DNA from: Alphaproteobacteria bacterium
Lineage (GTDB): Bacteria; Pseudomonadota; Alphaproteobacteria; MPNO01; UBA2964
NCBI GenBank assembly: GCA_012103315.1
Contig: WLWZ01000019.1
Coordinates: 1-64,000, forward strand
Direction of reading: 5' to 3'
Length of the DNA: 64,000 nucleotides
Shown here: one piece after another, positions 45,896 through 54,804 of the stretch
How the letters are laid out: the number at the start of each line of letters is the position of its first letter
Numbering within the stretch: the stretch's first letter is position 1
Notes under the pieces: generated by a model
Database searches by the model: none
Seen by the model: only the letters and a program-made list of their open reading frames with translations
Told to the model about the DNA's origin: nothing
Program-made: the position numbers and the translations under genes

Positions 45896-47680
45896 ATGAG
45901 CGAGGGCGGCATCAAAAAATCAAACGTCAAATATAATTCTGACGTTATCGTCGATCTGATCAAGGATTTCGGGTTTAAGCATATCGCGCTGAACCCTGGC
46001 GCTAGCTATCGCGGCCTTCATGATAGCCTCGTCAATTACGGCGAAAATGATCCGCCGATGATGCTCTGCACGCATGAGAAAATCGCCGTCCAGATGGCGC
46101 ATGGCTATGCCCGTGCCACCGGCGAGCCAATGATCGCCATTGTTCATAATCTCGTCGGGCTGCTGCACGCTCCGATGGGTGTTTATTACGCCTATCTTGA
46201 TCGCGCGCCGGTTTTCATCATGGGGGCTACTGGCCCGGTGGCGGAGCCTAAACGCCGCCCGTTCATTGACTGGATTCATTCCGCCAACGTGCCGGGCCAG
46301 ATCCTGCGCGACTTTGTGAAATGGGATGCCCAGCCAAACACGATTGATTATGTGCCGGATGCTTTCGCGCGCGCTTACTCGGTCATGATGACGGCGCGTC
46401 AGGGACCAATCTATATGTGTTACGATGCCGGGCTACAGGAAGCCGAGCTTGATCACGAGATCAAAATGCCGCCACCATCCGCTGCACGCGTACCGGCTCA
46501 GGCCGCGCCTGATCCGACGGCGTTGAGCGAAGCCGCTGAGATGCTGGCCAAGGCGGAACGCCCGGCAATCGTTGCTGACTTCGCCGCCCGGCCACCGCAT
46601 GGCTGGGATCATGTTGTCGATATTGCAGAAACCCTCGGGGCCAGTGTGTGGGATGTGAACTCACGGCTGAACTTCCCGGGCAACCATCCGCTCAATCTGT
46701 CGATGGACCAAGAGGCCTGCTACGAAGATGTGGATTGCGTGCTGCTGCTCGATGTCGCGGACTTTGAAAAACAAACCCATGTGCGGGACATTTCGACCCG
46801 GTCGGTGAAGCCATCGGTCAGGGAAGATGCTAAGTGGATCGATATTGGCTGGACCGATACCGAGATCAGCAAGTGGACGATGGATTATTCGCGGACTTTG
46901 TTCCCTGATATTCGGATGACTGCTGATGTCGTCACTGCGACACCGATGCTCACCGACCTGATGAAGGGCCATATCGCCAATACTGACGGGCTTGCCGAAA
47001 AGATCGCTAAGCGCACAGAGATGATACACGCCAAGCATCACAAGATACGGGCGGATTGGCGCAAGGATGCTGAAGAAGACTGGGATTCACAGCCAATGAC
47101 GGTTGGTCGTCTGGCGTTGGAAACCTGGGAAGTTATCAAGGATGAAGACTGGGTCCTCACGGCAGGCACGATGCATGATGCCGCGCGTCGCCTTTGGGAC
47201 TTTGATCGTCCTTATTGTCATGGTGGGCGCGAGCTCGGCACTGGCACGCAGATCGGGACTTCACTGGGCGTTGCCTTGGCAAACAAAGGTACCGGACGTC
47301 TGTGCATTAATATGCAGCCGGATGGCGATTTGATGTTTGATGCTGGTGCGCTGTGGATGGCCGCCAAGTACGAAATCCCGATGCTCATCGTGATGTACAA
47401 TAACCGGGCGTACTATAACGACTGGAACCATCAGATCGTGATCGCAAATAATCGCGGCACTGATCCAGAGCGTGCCTATATCGGCATGGATTTGCTGGAC
47501 CCTGATCCTGATTTTGCTGGTCTCGCCCGGTCGCAAGGCTGGTGGGCAGAAGGCCCGATTGAGAATGGCGATGACGTGCAAGACGCACTGCGCCGCGCCA
47601 TCGAACAGGTCAAAAAGGGCAAACCGGCTCTGGTCGACACCATCTGCCGCCGCGGCAAGGGCAAAGCGGCTCTGACTTAA
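45896..47680 (+). CDS. ThDP-dependent enzyme with variant PDGD motif, paralogue
   Basis: A 594-residue protein collinear with 43101. The catalytic glutamate is E61 (CTHEKIAVQMAHG). The Mg site is P475-D476-G477-D478, ending MYNNRAYYND. PGASYRGLHDS is at residues 34-44. ATG 45896 is preceded by AAGGGA. It is the last gene of the ThDP cluster; the stop is followed by two composite REP elements, which probably mark the end of the transcript. Confidence 0.92.
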   Translation: MSEGGIKKSNVKYNSDVIVDLIKDFGFKHIALNPGASYRGLHDSLVNYGENDPPMMLCTHEKIAVQMAHGYARATGEPMIAIVHNLVGLLHAPMGVYYAYLDRAPVFIMGATGPVAEPKRRPFIDWIHSANVPGQILRDFVKWDAQPNTIDYVPDAFARAYSVMMTARQGPIYMCYDAGLQEAELDHEIKMPPPSAARVPAQAAPDPTALSEAAEMLAKAERPAIVADFAARPPHGWDHVVDIAETLGASVWDVNSRLNFPGNHPLNLSMDQEACYEDVDCVLLLDVADFEKQTHVRDISTRSVKPSVREDAKWIDIGWTDTEISKWTMDYSRTLFPDIRMTADVVTATPMLTDLMKGHIANTDGLAEKIAKRTEMIHAKHHKIRADWRKDAEEDWDSQPMTVGRLALETWEVIKDEDWVLTAGTMHDAARRLWDFDRPYCHGGRELGTGTQIGTSLGVALANKGTGRLCINMQPDGDLMFDAGALWMAAKYEIPMLIVMYNNRAYYNDWNHQIVIANNRGTDPERAYIGMDLLDPDPDFAGLARSQGWWAEGPIENGDDVQDALRRAIEQVKKGKPALVDTICRRGKGKAALT

Positions 47681-47694
47681 GTTTAGTGCTCAAT

Positions 47695-47769
47695 TGTCAT
47701 GCTGCACTTGATGCGGCATCCATTGGCAAGGTGGCTGGTATGGACCCCGGATCGTAGTCCGGGGTGACA
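47695..47769 (+). repeat. 75-bp composite REP element, copy B
   Basis: Same architecture and length as 9286-9360, in opposite orientation. Hairpin 1 is ATGCTGC/GCGGCAT (47699-47705, 47713-47719) and hairpin 2 is CCCCGGA/TCCGGGG. It begins TGTCAT and ends TGACA. Located directly after the last ThDP gene. Confidence 0.85.
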
Positions 47770-47782
47770 GCTATTCACTAAT

Positions 47783-47857
47783 TGTCATTACCGGACCTGA
47801 TCCGGTAATCCAGCCTTTCGTGATAAATGGATACCTGGGTCAAGCCCGGGTATGACG
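47783..47857 (+). repeat. 75-bp composite REP element, copy C
   Basis: Again 75 bp from TGTCAT to TGACG. Hairpin 1 is ATTACCGGA/TCCGGTAAT (47787-47795, 47801-47809, perfect); hairpin 2 is ATACCTGGG/CCCGGGTAT (47831-47839, 47845-47853, one wobble). Stem sequences differ from copies A and B but pairing is kept. It lies 13 bp after copy B. Confidence 0.8.
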
Positions 47858-47914
47858 AACAGAGATATATTTGTTGGGTAGACCGTTCGAGCGGTGATGA
47901 CCTATAAATCGCCT

Positions 47915-48349
47915 CTAAGTCCGAACCGCGCCTTCACGTGGCACCAAATCATACGTTCGGCTATCGATTTCCAGCACCGAGTCCATCAGGCGGATTGAGA
48001 TATCGACGCTGCCTTCATTGCGTTGCCAGGGATGGAGTACCATCGTGCGATAGCCCGCTTTAGTAAACGGTTCTTCGAAGGCAATCGCCTCCGCTTCGGC
48101 CCGGGTCTTAGCTCGAATGACGATCATGCCGTGGCCAATCTCGGCGTGTTCATTATCTTCCTCGTTGAACAGGCGTCCGGCCCCAAACAGTAGTCCCTTG
48201 CGTTCGAGGTCACGCAGATAGGTCTTGTGATCATGCATCAGGGTTTCGCGCGGCGGCTTGCCTTCCGGCGGCGGCGAGACATTGGTCATAATGCAGAGAT
48301 AAACCTGTTCACGGGCCAGTGCTCTTTTGCCGAGATCTTCATCACTCAT
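47915..48349 (-). CDS. YciI-like protein
   Basis: The start is ATG 48349 (MSDEDLGK), since the 19 codons upstream look non-coding. The 144-residue product resembles the YCII/dimeric ferredoxin-like family related to muconolactone isomerase: a beta strand EQVYLCIM, then a histidine-containing helix LMHDHKTYLRDLERKGLLFGAG, then GHGMIVIRAKTRAEAEAIAFEEPFTKAGY. The family is of mixed function, including ring-cleavage product isomerases. It is divergent from the molybdenum hydroxylase gene, with about 165 bp between starts, and could belong to the same pathway. Confidence 0.82.
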   Translation of the reverse strand: MSDEDLGKRALAREQVYLCIMTNVSPPPEGKPPRETLMHDHKTYLRDLERKGLLFGAGRLFNEEDNEHAEIGHGMIVIRAKTRAEAEAIAFEEPFTKAGYRTMVLHPWQRNEGSVDISIRLMDSVLEIDSRTYDLVPREGAVRT

Positions 48350-48514
48350 GGGTGGATCGCCTTTCTGATCGGGTGGGCCCAACGGGCAGTCGTAAAAGAA
48401 TATCAATTGTGGTGTTTGACGTCACCGGTTGGCCTTTCTTTCCCGCGTTTAGCAGAATATTATCCCGCCAGCGTCGGCTCGGTCGGCGAAGACATTTTCG
48501 AGTGGAGAAAGAAT

Positions 48515-50851
48515 ATGGTTGAGAAGTTTGGTGTTGGGCAGCCGGTACCGCGTTTTGAGGACCCGCGTCTTCTAACCGGCGGTGGCAAGTATATGGACGA
48601 CAACCAGCTGCCAAATGAGACTCACGCCTATATTCTGCGCTCGCCCTATGCACATGCCAAAATCCTGTCGATGGACTTTACGGCCGCCAAAGCGGCGCCG
48701 GGTGTCATCGAGATTTTGACCGGTCAGGATTATATTGATGACGGTCATGGCGAACTTAAATGCACGCCGGTCCAAAAACAGCGTGATGGCTCGCGGATGT
48801 ATGAGCCTGATAACCCGCCGCTAGTCAGTAACGACGTTAAGATGGTTGGTGATTATGTTGCGTTGATCGTCGCCGAGACCCTTGAGCAGGCAAAGGATGC
48901 AGCCGAACTCGCTGAAGTGGATTATGAGCCGTTGCCAACCGTGTCTTTGCCGCTTCCGGCATCACAGCCTGATGCGCCAAAGGTATGGGCGGATCACGAC
49001 AGCAATATCTGTTTTGTTCATACGGTAGGCGATAAGGCCGCGACCGATGCGGCGTTTGACCGTGCGGCGACGATTGCCGGGGGAGAGCTGCCGGTAAACC
49101 GCAGCGCCCATGTCACGATGGAACCTCGTGGTGCACTTGCCGATTTTAATCAGGGCTCCGGGATGCTGACACTTTATACCGGTGTGCATTATCCATGGCA
49201 GCTTCGCGATGAGCTGGCTGGAAAAATATTCAATATGCCGGAGACAAAAGTCCGTGTCGTTGCAGGTGATATGGGCGGCAGCTTTGGCCTTCGTGGCGGC
49301 ACGTACCGCGAGCATGTTCTGGTAAGCTGGGCCGCTTTGCGGATCGGGCGTCCGGTCAAATGGGTCTGTGAACGCTCCGAAGGCTTTATGAGCGATCATC
49401 AGGGGCGCGATGTCTATTGGAATGGTGAGATTGCACTGGATGAGAACGGCAAGTTCCTCGCGGTGCGCGCGACGAGTTTCGCGAATGTTGGGGCGTATCT
49501 CGCCAGCAAAGGAACGCTGCCGCCGGTCGCAAATCTTGGCACCATGGCGGGGACCTATGATATTCCGGCGATGTATGTCGATGTCTCAGCAGTCTTCACA
49601 AATACCAATCCGATCTGTCCGTTCCGGGGCAATGGTCGCCCTGAAGCGTCCTATGTCATCGAGCGATTGATTGATCTGGCGGCAGATGAGACCGGTATTG
49701 ATCCGGCAGAGCTGCGGCGCATCAACCAAATCCCTCCCGAGGCGATCCCGTATAAAACGGCGCTGACCTTTACCTATGACAGCGGCAATTTTGGCGACAA
49801 TCTCGAAAAGGGGTTGGAGATGATCGACTATGACGGCTTCCCGGCACGTCGTGAAGAATCCAAAGCCAGAGGTATGCTGCGCGGGATCGGTATTTCCAAT
49901 TCAATCGAACGCGCGGCGGCGGCGAGTATTGAGCAGGTTGAAATCCGGTTTAATCCGGGGGGTACTGCGACGCTTTATGCCGGTACCAGCCAGCAAGGGC
50001 AGGGGCACGAGACGGTCTTTAAACAAATTATGTGTGGGAAGCTTGGTATTGATCCTGAAACGGTTGGTTTCAATGAAGGTGATACGTCGATCCTTGCCTT
50101 TGGCGGTGGCACCGGCGGTTCGCGGTCGGCGACGCTGGGTGGCAGTGCGGTTCTGGGGTGCTCTGACAAGATCATCGAAAAGGCGACCAAACTCGCGGCG
50201 CATCTTCTGGAAGCAGCTGAAGCCGATATTGAATTTGCCGAGGGGACGTTTGTCGTTGCCGGTACTGATAAGACAATCAGCCTAACCGAAGTCGCCCAGA
50301 CGAGTTACAAGCCGGGCCGGACACCCGCCGATATCGAGCCGGGTCTGGGAGCGGTCTTTACCTATGAAGCGCCGAAAGAGAATTTCCCCAATGGCTGCCA
50401 TGCCTGTGAGGTCGAGATCGACCCAGAAACCGGCGTGATCGAGATCGTCAGCTACAAGGTTGTTGATGATGTCGGCACGGTGCTGAACCCGCTGACCCTG
50501 AAAGGTCAGATCATGGGTGGTGTCGCTCATGGGATTGGGCAGGCGTTGCTGGAAGAAATTCAGTTTGATGAGGATAGTGGCCAATTGGTGACTGGCTCGT
50601 TCATGGATTACACGATGCCGCGCGCTGACAATATGAGCTACATTGATGTCATGAGTAACCCATGCCCGACAGCAACCAACCCACTTGGCTGCAAAGGAGC
50701 AGGCGAGGCCGGAACAGTTGGGGCCGTGCCGTGCGTTATGAACTCGGTTGTCGATGCACTGTCTGTATATGGCATTCGTCATATGGATATGCCCGCCACG
50801 CCGGCCAAAATCTGGGCGGCTATCGAAGCGGCAAAGAAGGCGGCGGCGTAA
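48515..50851 (+). CDS. xanthine dehydrogenase-family molybdenum hydroxylase, large subunit
   Basis: The start is ATG 48515 (MVEKFGVGQPVPRFEDPRLLTGGGKY), with GTGGAGAAAG upstream; the frame is open back to 48227, but that stretch overlaps the divergent gene and lacks similarity. The 778-residue product is a full-length molybdopterin-binding chain: an a/b hammerhead near 20-130, GDMGGSFGLRGG near 250, PFRGNGRPEASY near 370, GGTGGSRSATLGG near 530, and GAGEAGTVG near 730 with the catalytic glutamate. The form I CO dehydrogenase active-site loop is not seen. No FeS or FAD subunit genes are adjacent. The substrate is probably an aldehyde or N-heterocycle. Confidence 0.93.
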   Translation: MVEKFGVGQPVPRFEDPRLLTGGGKYMDDNQLPNETHAYILRSPYAHAKILSMDFTAAKAAPGVIEILTGQDYIDDGHGELKCTPVQKQRDGSRMYEPDNPPLVSNDVKMVGDYVALIVAETLEQAKDAAELAEVDYEPLPTVSLPLPASQPDAPKVWADHDSNICFVHTVGDKAATDAAFDRAATIAGGELPVNRSAHVTMEPRGALADFNQGSGMLTLYTGVHYPWQLRDELAGKIFNMPETKVRVVAGDMGGSFGLRGGTYREHVLVSWAALRIGRPVKWVCERSEGFMSDHQGRDVYWNGEIALDENGKFLAVRATSFANVGAYLASKGTLPPVANLGTMAGTYDIPAMYVDVSAVFTNTNPICPFRGNGRPEASYVIERLIDLAADETGIDPAELRRINQIPPEAIPYKTALTFTYDSGNFGDNLEKGLEMIDYDGFPARREESKARGMLRGIGISNSIERAAAASIEQVEIRFNPGGTATLYAGTSQQGQGHETVFKQIMCGKLGIDPETVGFNEGDTSILAFGGGTGGSRSATLGGSAVLGCSDKIIEKATKLAAHLLEAAEADIEFAEGTFVVAGTDKTISLTEVAQTSYKPGRTPADIEPGLGAVFTYEAPKENFPNGCHACEVEIDPETGVIEIVSYKVVDDVGTVLNPLTLKGQIMGGVAHGIGQALLEEIQFDEDSGQLVTGSFMDYTMPRADNMSYIDVMSNPCPTATNPLGCKGAGEAGTVGAVPCVMNSVVDALSVYGIRHMDMPATPAKIWAAIEAAKKAAA

Positions 50852-50860
50852 GCCTCGACT

Positions 50861-51784
50861 ATGCCGGTCGAAAAATCGATTTCGATCGGGGAAGGGGATG
50901 ATGCCCTTTTCGGCACGTTGACCTTGCCTGATGACGGTGATCGATTTGATGCCGTCTTGATCTGGTCGGGATCAGGGCCAACGGACCGTGATGGTAATTT
51001 ACCGGGCCATATCAATAATTGTCTTGAAATGATGGCCCATCAATTGGCTGACGCTGGATACGCGTCGATCCGCACAGACAAGCGTGGCATTGGGGAAAGC
51101 GAAAAAGCGGTTTCTGACGAAGCTGATTTGCGTTTTGAGACTTATGTCGATGATGCGCTTGTCTGGGTACAGGTTCTCAAAGAGGTTCCCGGCGTTCGAC
51201 ATGTGTTTCTCTTGGGGCATAGCGAGGGTGCGCTTATCACGACGCTGGTTGCTCAGGATTTCGGTGCGGCGGGTTTGATCCTGGTTGCGGGAACTGGATT
51301 TCCAGCGGCTGATATTTTACGCCGTCAACTATCCGCGCCCGATATCAATATTCCTAAGCATCACCTCACTGAGATTGGTGAGATATTGGACAGCTTGGAA
51401 GCAGGCAATCCTGTTGCCAAATTTTCACCGGAACTGGAGGGGCAATATCGCCAAAGCGTGCAGCCCTATCTGATGTCGTGGTTCAAGTATGATCCGCAGG
51501 CGGAGTTGGCAAAAACCAAGATGCCGGTGTTGGTCATGCAGGGCACAACCGATTTTCAGGTTTCAATGGAGGATGGCGAGCGTTTAGCGGATGCCCGCGA
51601 CGATATCGACTATCTCGAAATCAAAGGCATGAACCATGTGCTTAAAGATGCGCCAAAGCACAAAGCGTCGAACTACGCGACCTATGGCAAGCCGCTACTT
51701 AAGTTGGCTATCCCTTTAATGCCTGCCATCACAGACTTTCTTGATAAACAGGCACCCGCCGCCAGTGCGGCCAATGATCGTTAA
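50861..51784 (+). CDS. alpha/beta hydrolase
   Basis: A 307-residue protein beginning 10 bp after the molybdenum hydroxylase stop, so probably cotranscribed. The nucleophile elbow is GHSEG (serine near residue 120). The oxyanion region GSGPTDRDGN precedes it, and a late MNH near residue 258 supplies the catalytic histidine. GSGPTDRDGN is typical of serine aminopeptidase/S9-like esterases that hydrolyse esters or lactones. No signal peptide is visible. It may hydrolyse an intermediate produced by the neighbouring hydroxylase; the substrate is unknown. Confidence 0.88.
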   Translation: MPVEKSISIGEGDDALFGTLTLPDDGDRFDAVLIWSGSGPTDRDGNLPGHINNCLEMMAHQLADAGYASIRTDKRGIGESEKAVSDEADLRFETYVDDALVWVQVLKEVPGVRHVFLLGHSEGALITTLVAQDFGAAGLILVAGTGFPAADILRRQLSAPDINIPKHHLTEIGEILDSLEAGNPVAKFSPELEGQYRQSVQPYLMSWFKYDPQAELAKTKMPVLVMQGTTDFQVSMEDGERLADARDDIDYLEIKGMNHVLKDAPKHKASNYATYGKPLLKLAIPLMPAITDFLDKQAPAASAANDR

Positions 51785-51911
51785 TTGCTCGCTGCGGCTT
51801 GGCGGGAGGTGCCAAAATTCCGACATATTTTTATTGAATATTTGGATCGATTATTGATGATCAAAATTTTTAAAGATAAAGATCTTGCAGTTTATTCATA
51901 AGGAAATAGTT

Positions 51912-52358
51912 ATGCGAATTCTGGTAACGGCTTTTGTTTTAGTTGCGCTAGGAGCCTTCGTTACCACGCCCGTGGACGCAGCATGTGTCAAAGATCTGTA
52001 TGGTCAGGCGTTGGGTGATGGCGAAGATTTTAAGAAAAAAGCAGGCAAAAGAGGCACTAATACCCAAGTCCTGTTTGTTGCGGAATTCTGGTCGTTTGCA
52101 AGCAATACACAGTTTCTTCATAAGAACGGTCGAATTTGCTGGCGCCCGAAAAACTACCCGGACGATAAACCAATAAAAATCCACATAACGCATTATATCT
52201 GGAACGGTAAATATGCACGAGAGAGGTTCAACTGCACCTTGACCGTTCGCGCGAATGCAGAGGCCTATCTCAGTAAAAAGAGGGGATGGGTGATGTATGC
52301 TTACGCGCCCGGGAAGATGCAATTAAGTAAAACCGATTGCCCGCCCAGATACTGGTGA
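51912..52358 (+). CDS. small secreted protein, unknown
   Basis: ATG 51912 follows AAGGAAA by 5-6 bp; a TTG at 51885 is also in frame. The 148-residue product has a signal peptide (MRILVTAFVLVALGAFVTTPVDA, cut before AC). The mature part is basic and contains four cysteines (AC, FLHKNGRICWRP, RFNCTLTV, KTDCPPRYW) that could form disulfides, and rich aromatics. No family was recognised. It is isolated from the flanking catabolic genes, which read in the other direction or lie upstream. A periplasmic or secreted protein is likely. Confidence 0.65.
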   Translation: MRILVTAFVLVALGAFVTTPVDAACVKDLYGQALGDGEDFKKKAGKRGTNTQVLFVAEFWSFASNTQFLHKNGRICWRPKNYPDDKPIKIHITHYIWNGKYARERFNCTLTVRANAEAYLSKKRGWVMYAYAPGKMQLSKTDCPPRYW

Positions 52359-52442
52359 ACGTCGTCACAAAGTTGTCGACATAAGTCTTGGTTTGCTCGG
52401 TATCCGCAGCGCTAGGTCTTCGGTATCGCAAACAACCGCAGA

Positions 52443-53516
52443 TTAACCGACGCGGCCGCCGGGCAAATGTGGGAATGCCGAATGTTCATGTGGCAGGGTT
52501 ACCGGCATTGCTTCGGTGATGCTTGCGGATGCGATTTCATCAATCGATGTGACCCCGATCAGCCCCATCGTCGTGGTGATTTCACGCTCCAACAGTTCAA
52601 GGCATCGAACCAGACCTTCCGCACCACCGGCGCCTAGCGCGTATGCTTGTAATCTGCCGATGCCCACGGCTTTAGCGCCCATGATCAATGCTTTGACGAT
52701 ATCTGTGCCACGGGTGAATCCGCCATCGATAAACACTTCGGCTTTGCCATCCACCGCCTCGACAACTTCGGGCAGCATTTGAATATTGCCAAGAACATGG
52801 TCAAGTTGACGTCCGCCATGGTTGGAAATATAGACACCTTGGACTCCGTGCTCGACAGCGAGGGCAGCATCTTCGGCAGTCATAATGCCCTTGAGAATAA
52901 GCGGCATGTCACCGATTTCATCCTGGATCAGTTTAACGGTTTCCCAAGTAATTTTCTTTTGCCATTCCCGTGCAGCCACGCGGCGCAGTGCAAGCTGCGC
53001 CGGGTTGAGACGTTCACGATTGCCGTAGAAAGCAGAATCGACAGTGAGGGTAATAGTGGCGTATTTGGCTTTGACGACGCGTTTGACCAGCTCCCTGATC
53101 CATTCATCGTCACCGCGGACATATATCTGGAATGATTTGGCGTGTGGGCTGTTGTCCGCGACTTCCTCAAGACTTGGCTGACAGACGGTTGAGAGGAAGT
53201 TGACGCTGCCAAATTCTTCCGCCGCAGTATCGGCATCGAGGCCGCCATTTGCGGAGAACCGTTCAATGCCGCCCATGGGCGCGAGCAGTACTGGCATTCG
53301 CAATTTGTGGCCAAAGAAATCCGTTTCGGTGTCTATTTCGCTGACGTCGCGACAAATGCGGGGACGGAAGGCGAGACAATCGAGGGCCATACGGTTACGT
53401 CGGAGTGACGTCTCGCTCTCAGCGGCACCACATATGTAATCCCAATTGTCCTGATCAAGATTGCGCCGGGCCATCATGATCATGTCGTGGGTGGTCTCAA
53501 ATATGGCGTCACTCAT
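52443..53516 (-). CDS. FMN-dependent alpha-hydroxyacid dehydrogenase
   Basis: The start is ATG 53516 (MSDAIFETTHD), with ACGGAGA 5 bp upstream. The 357-residue protein belongs to the glycolate oxidase/lactate dehydrogenase family: WDYICGAAESETSLRRNR near the N-terminus, the catalytic H233 in SNHGGRQLDHVLG, and VDGGFTRGTDIVKALIMGAKAVGIGR-type FMN phosphate loop. It is followed by a homologous gene (53567-54649) 50 bp upstream on the same strand. Likely oxidises a 2-hydroxy acid, feeding the same route as the 38304 enzyme. Confidence 0.92.
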   Translation of the reverse strand: MSDAIFETTHDMIMMARRNLDQDNWDYICGAAESETSLRRNRMALDCLAFRPRICRDVSEIDTETDFFGHKLRMPVLLAPMGGIERFSANGGLDADTAAEEFGSVNFLSTVCQPSLEEVADNSPHAKSFQIYVRGDDEWIRELVKRVVKAKYATITLTVDSAFYGNRERLNPAQLALRRVAAREWQKKITWETVKLIQDEIGDMPLILKGIMTAEDAALAVEHGVQGVYISNHGGRQLDHVLGNIQMLPEVVEAVDGKAEVFIDGGFTRGTDIVKALIMGAKAVGIGRLQAYALGAGGAEGLVRCLELLEREITTTMGLIGVTSIDEIASASITEAMPVTLPHEHSAFPHLPGGRVG

Positions 53517-53566
53517 TGCGGTCTCCGTAAAGCGGGTGAAGTTGGAATTCAATTGGTTGGCGGCGG

Positions 53567-54649
53567 TCAGGTAAGTCGACCACCGGGGATATGAGGAAAG
53601 GCGCTCATTTCGTGAGCTGGATTAACCGGTCGAGTCTTGGCCAGGTATGATGGGTCCAACTGATCAAGCGATGTTACGCCGAGCAGTCCCATGGCAATTC
53701 TGATCTCATCCTCAAGGATAGTGAGGCAATCCATTAGTGCGGCAAGACCGCCGGCGGAGAGGGCAAAGGCCTGTAGCTTTCCGATACCAACGGCCTGAGC
53801 GCCGAGCGCAATCGCCTTGATCACATCGGTTCCGCGCATAAAGCCGCCATCAACAAAGACTTCCGCGCGTCCATTAACCGCCGCGACGATTTCGGGTAGT
53901 ACCTGAATTGTTGCACGGTCGTGATCGAGTTGGCGGCCACCATGGTTAGAGACGTATATGACAGAGGCACCATGTTGTACGCCGATCTCTGCATCTTCCG
54001 GTCGGCTGACGCCTTTGAGGATCATTGGGCCGCCCCAGATCTGGCGAATTTCGTCCCAGGTATCCCAATTGAGAGCCGCAAGATATTCGCGCCCCCCGGA
54101 GTTTTTTCTCGTCGGTGGCGTCCAGCCTGCCATCATCTGGCGTTCACGGTTGGAATACACGGCAGCATCTACCGTGACGGCGAGGGCATCGTAGTTGTTC
54201 TGTTTTACGCGACCGAGGAGTTCCTCAAGCCAGTCGCGACCCCCGCGCACGTAAATCTGATACACCTTGGGGTGCAGACTGTTCATTGCGATCTCTTCCA
54301 GCGATGGCTGGGAATGACCGCTGAGCATGTTGAGAATACCAAACTCTTCGGCCGCATCATCGACTGCCTGTGCCGCGGCAGGCGTGACCAGTTGCAGAGA
54401 TGCCATGGGGGCAAGAAACACCGGCATCCGCGATTTATGGCCCATCACAGTTGTTGCATAATCGACTTCAGAGACATCCCTAAGAACGCGGGGTTTTAAC
54501 GCAATCGAGTCGAGACCAAAGCGGTTACGGCGCATGGCGGTTTCGCTCTCGCTACCCCCTGCCAGATAGTCCCGTACGGGGCCTCGGGCATTGCGTCGCG
54601 CCCGTCTGATTATTTCGTGGTTTGTTCTGAATTCCATTCGCCGCGTCAT
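53567..54649 (-). CDS. FMN-dependent alpha-hydroxyacid dehydrogenase
   Basis: The frame opens with TTG at 54757, but homologues align from MTRRMEFRTNHEIIRRARRN, so ATG 54649 is used here with some uncertainty. The 360-residue product has RDYLAGGSESETAMRRNR at the N-terminus, the catalytic H236 in SNHGGRQLDHDRA and the FMN-binding VDGGFMRGTDVIKAIALGAQAVG. It is paralogous to both other dehydrogenases in the window. First gene of a two-gene minus-strand unit. It is divergent from the TauD-like gene at 54805. Confidence 0.9.
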   Translation of the reverse strand: MTRRMEFRTNHEIIRRARRNARGPVRDYLAGGSESETAMRRNRFGLDSIALKPRVLRDVSEVDYATTVMGHKSRMPVFLAPMASLQLVTPAAAQAVDDAAEEFGILNMLSGHSQPSLEEIAMNSLHPKVYQIYVRGGRDWLEELLGRVKQNNYDALAVTVDAAVYSNRERQMMAGWTPPTRKNSGGREYLAALNWDTWDEIRQIWGGPMILKGVSRPEDAEIGVQHGASVIYVSNHGGRQLDHDRATIQVLPEIVAAVNGRAEVFVDGGFMRGTDVIKAIALGAQAVGIGKLQAFALSAGGLAALMDCLTILEDEIRIAMGLLGVTSLDQLDPSYLAKTRPVNPAHEMSAFPHIPGGRLT

Positions 54650-54804
54650 CCCTGATTTTACGCCGTCTGAAACGATTTTTGGTTTGTCGTCATCGGCGGT
54701 AAAGTTGTGGCGAACTTTAGTGACCAGGCCGGTTCTTGTCGAGGTAACGACTGGCAAGTTTTTCTCTATTTCGGTTTCCCATGACCGATTTTAAGGGATA
54801 AAAT

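Noticed and set aside
48227..48514. N-terminal extension of the molybdenum hydroxylase frame (about 96 codons)
   Set aside because: It overlaps the divergent YciI-like gene, has no family similarity and no ribosome site, while ATG 48515 has one and begins the conserved domain.
48515..50851. Aerobic CO dehydrogenase (coxL) call
   Set aside because: The characteristic form I active-site loop is not seen and coxS/coxM are absent; only the wider molybdenum hydroxylase family is supported.
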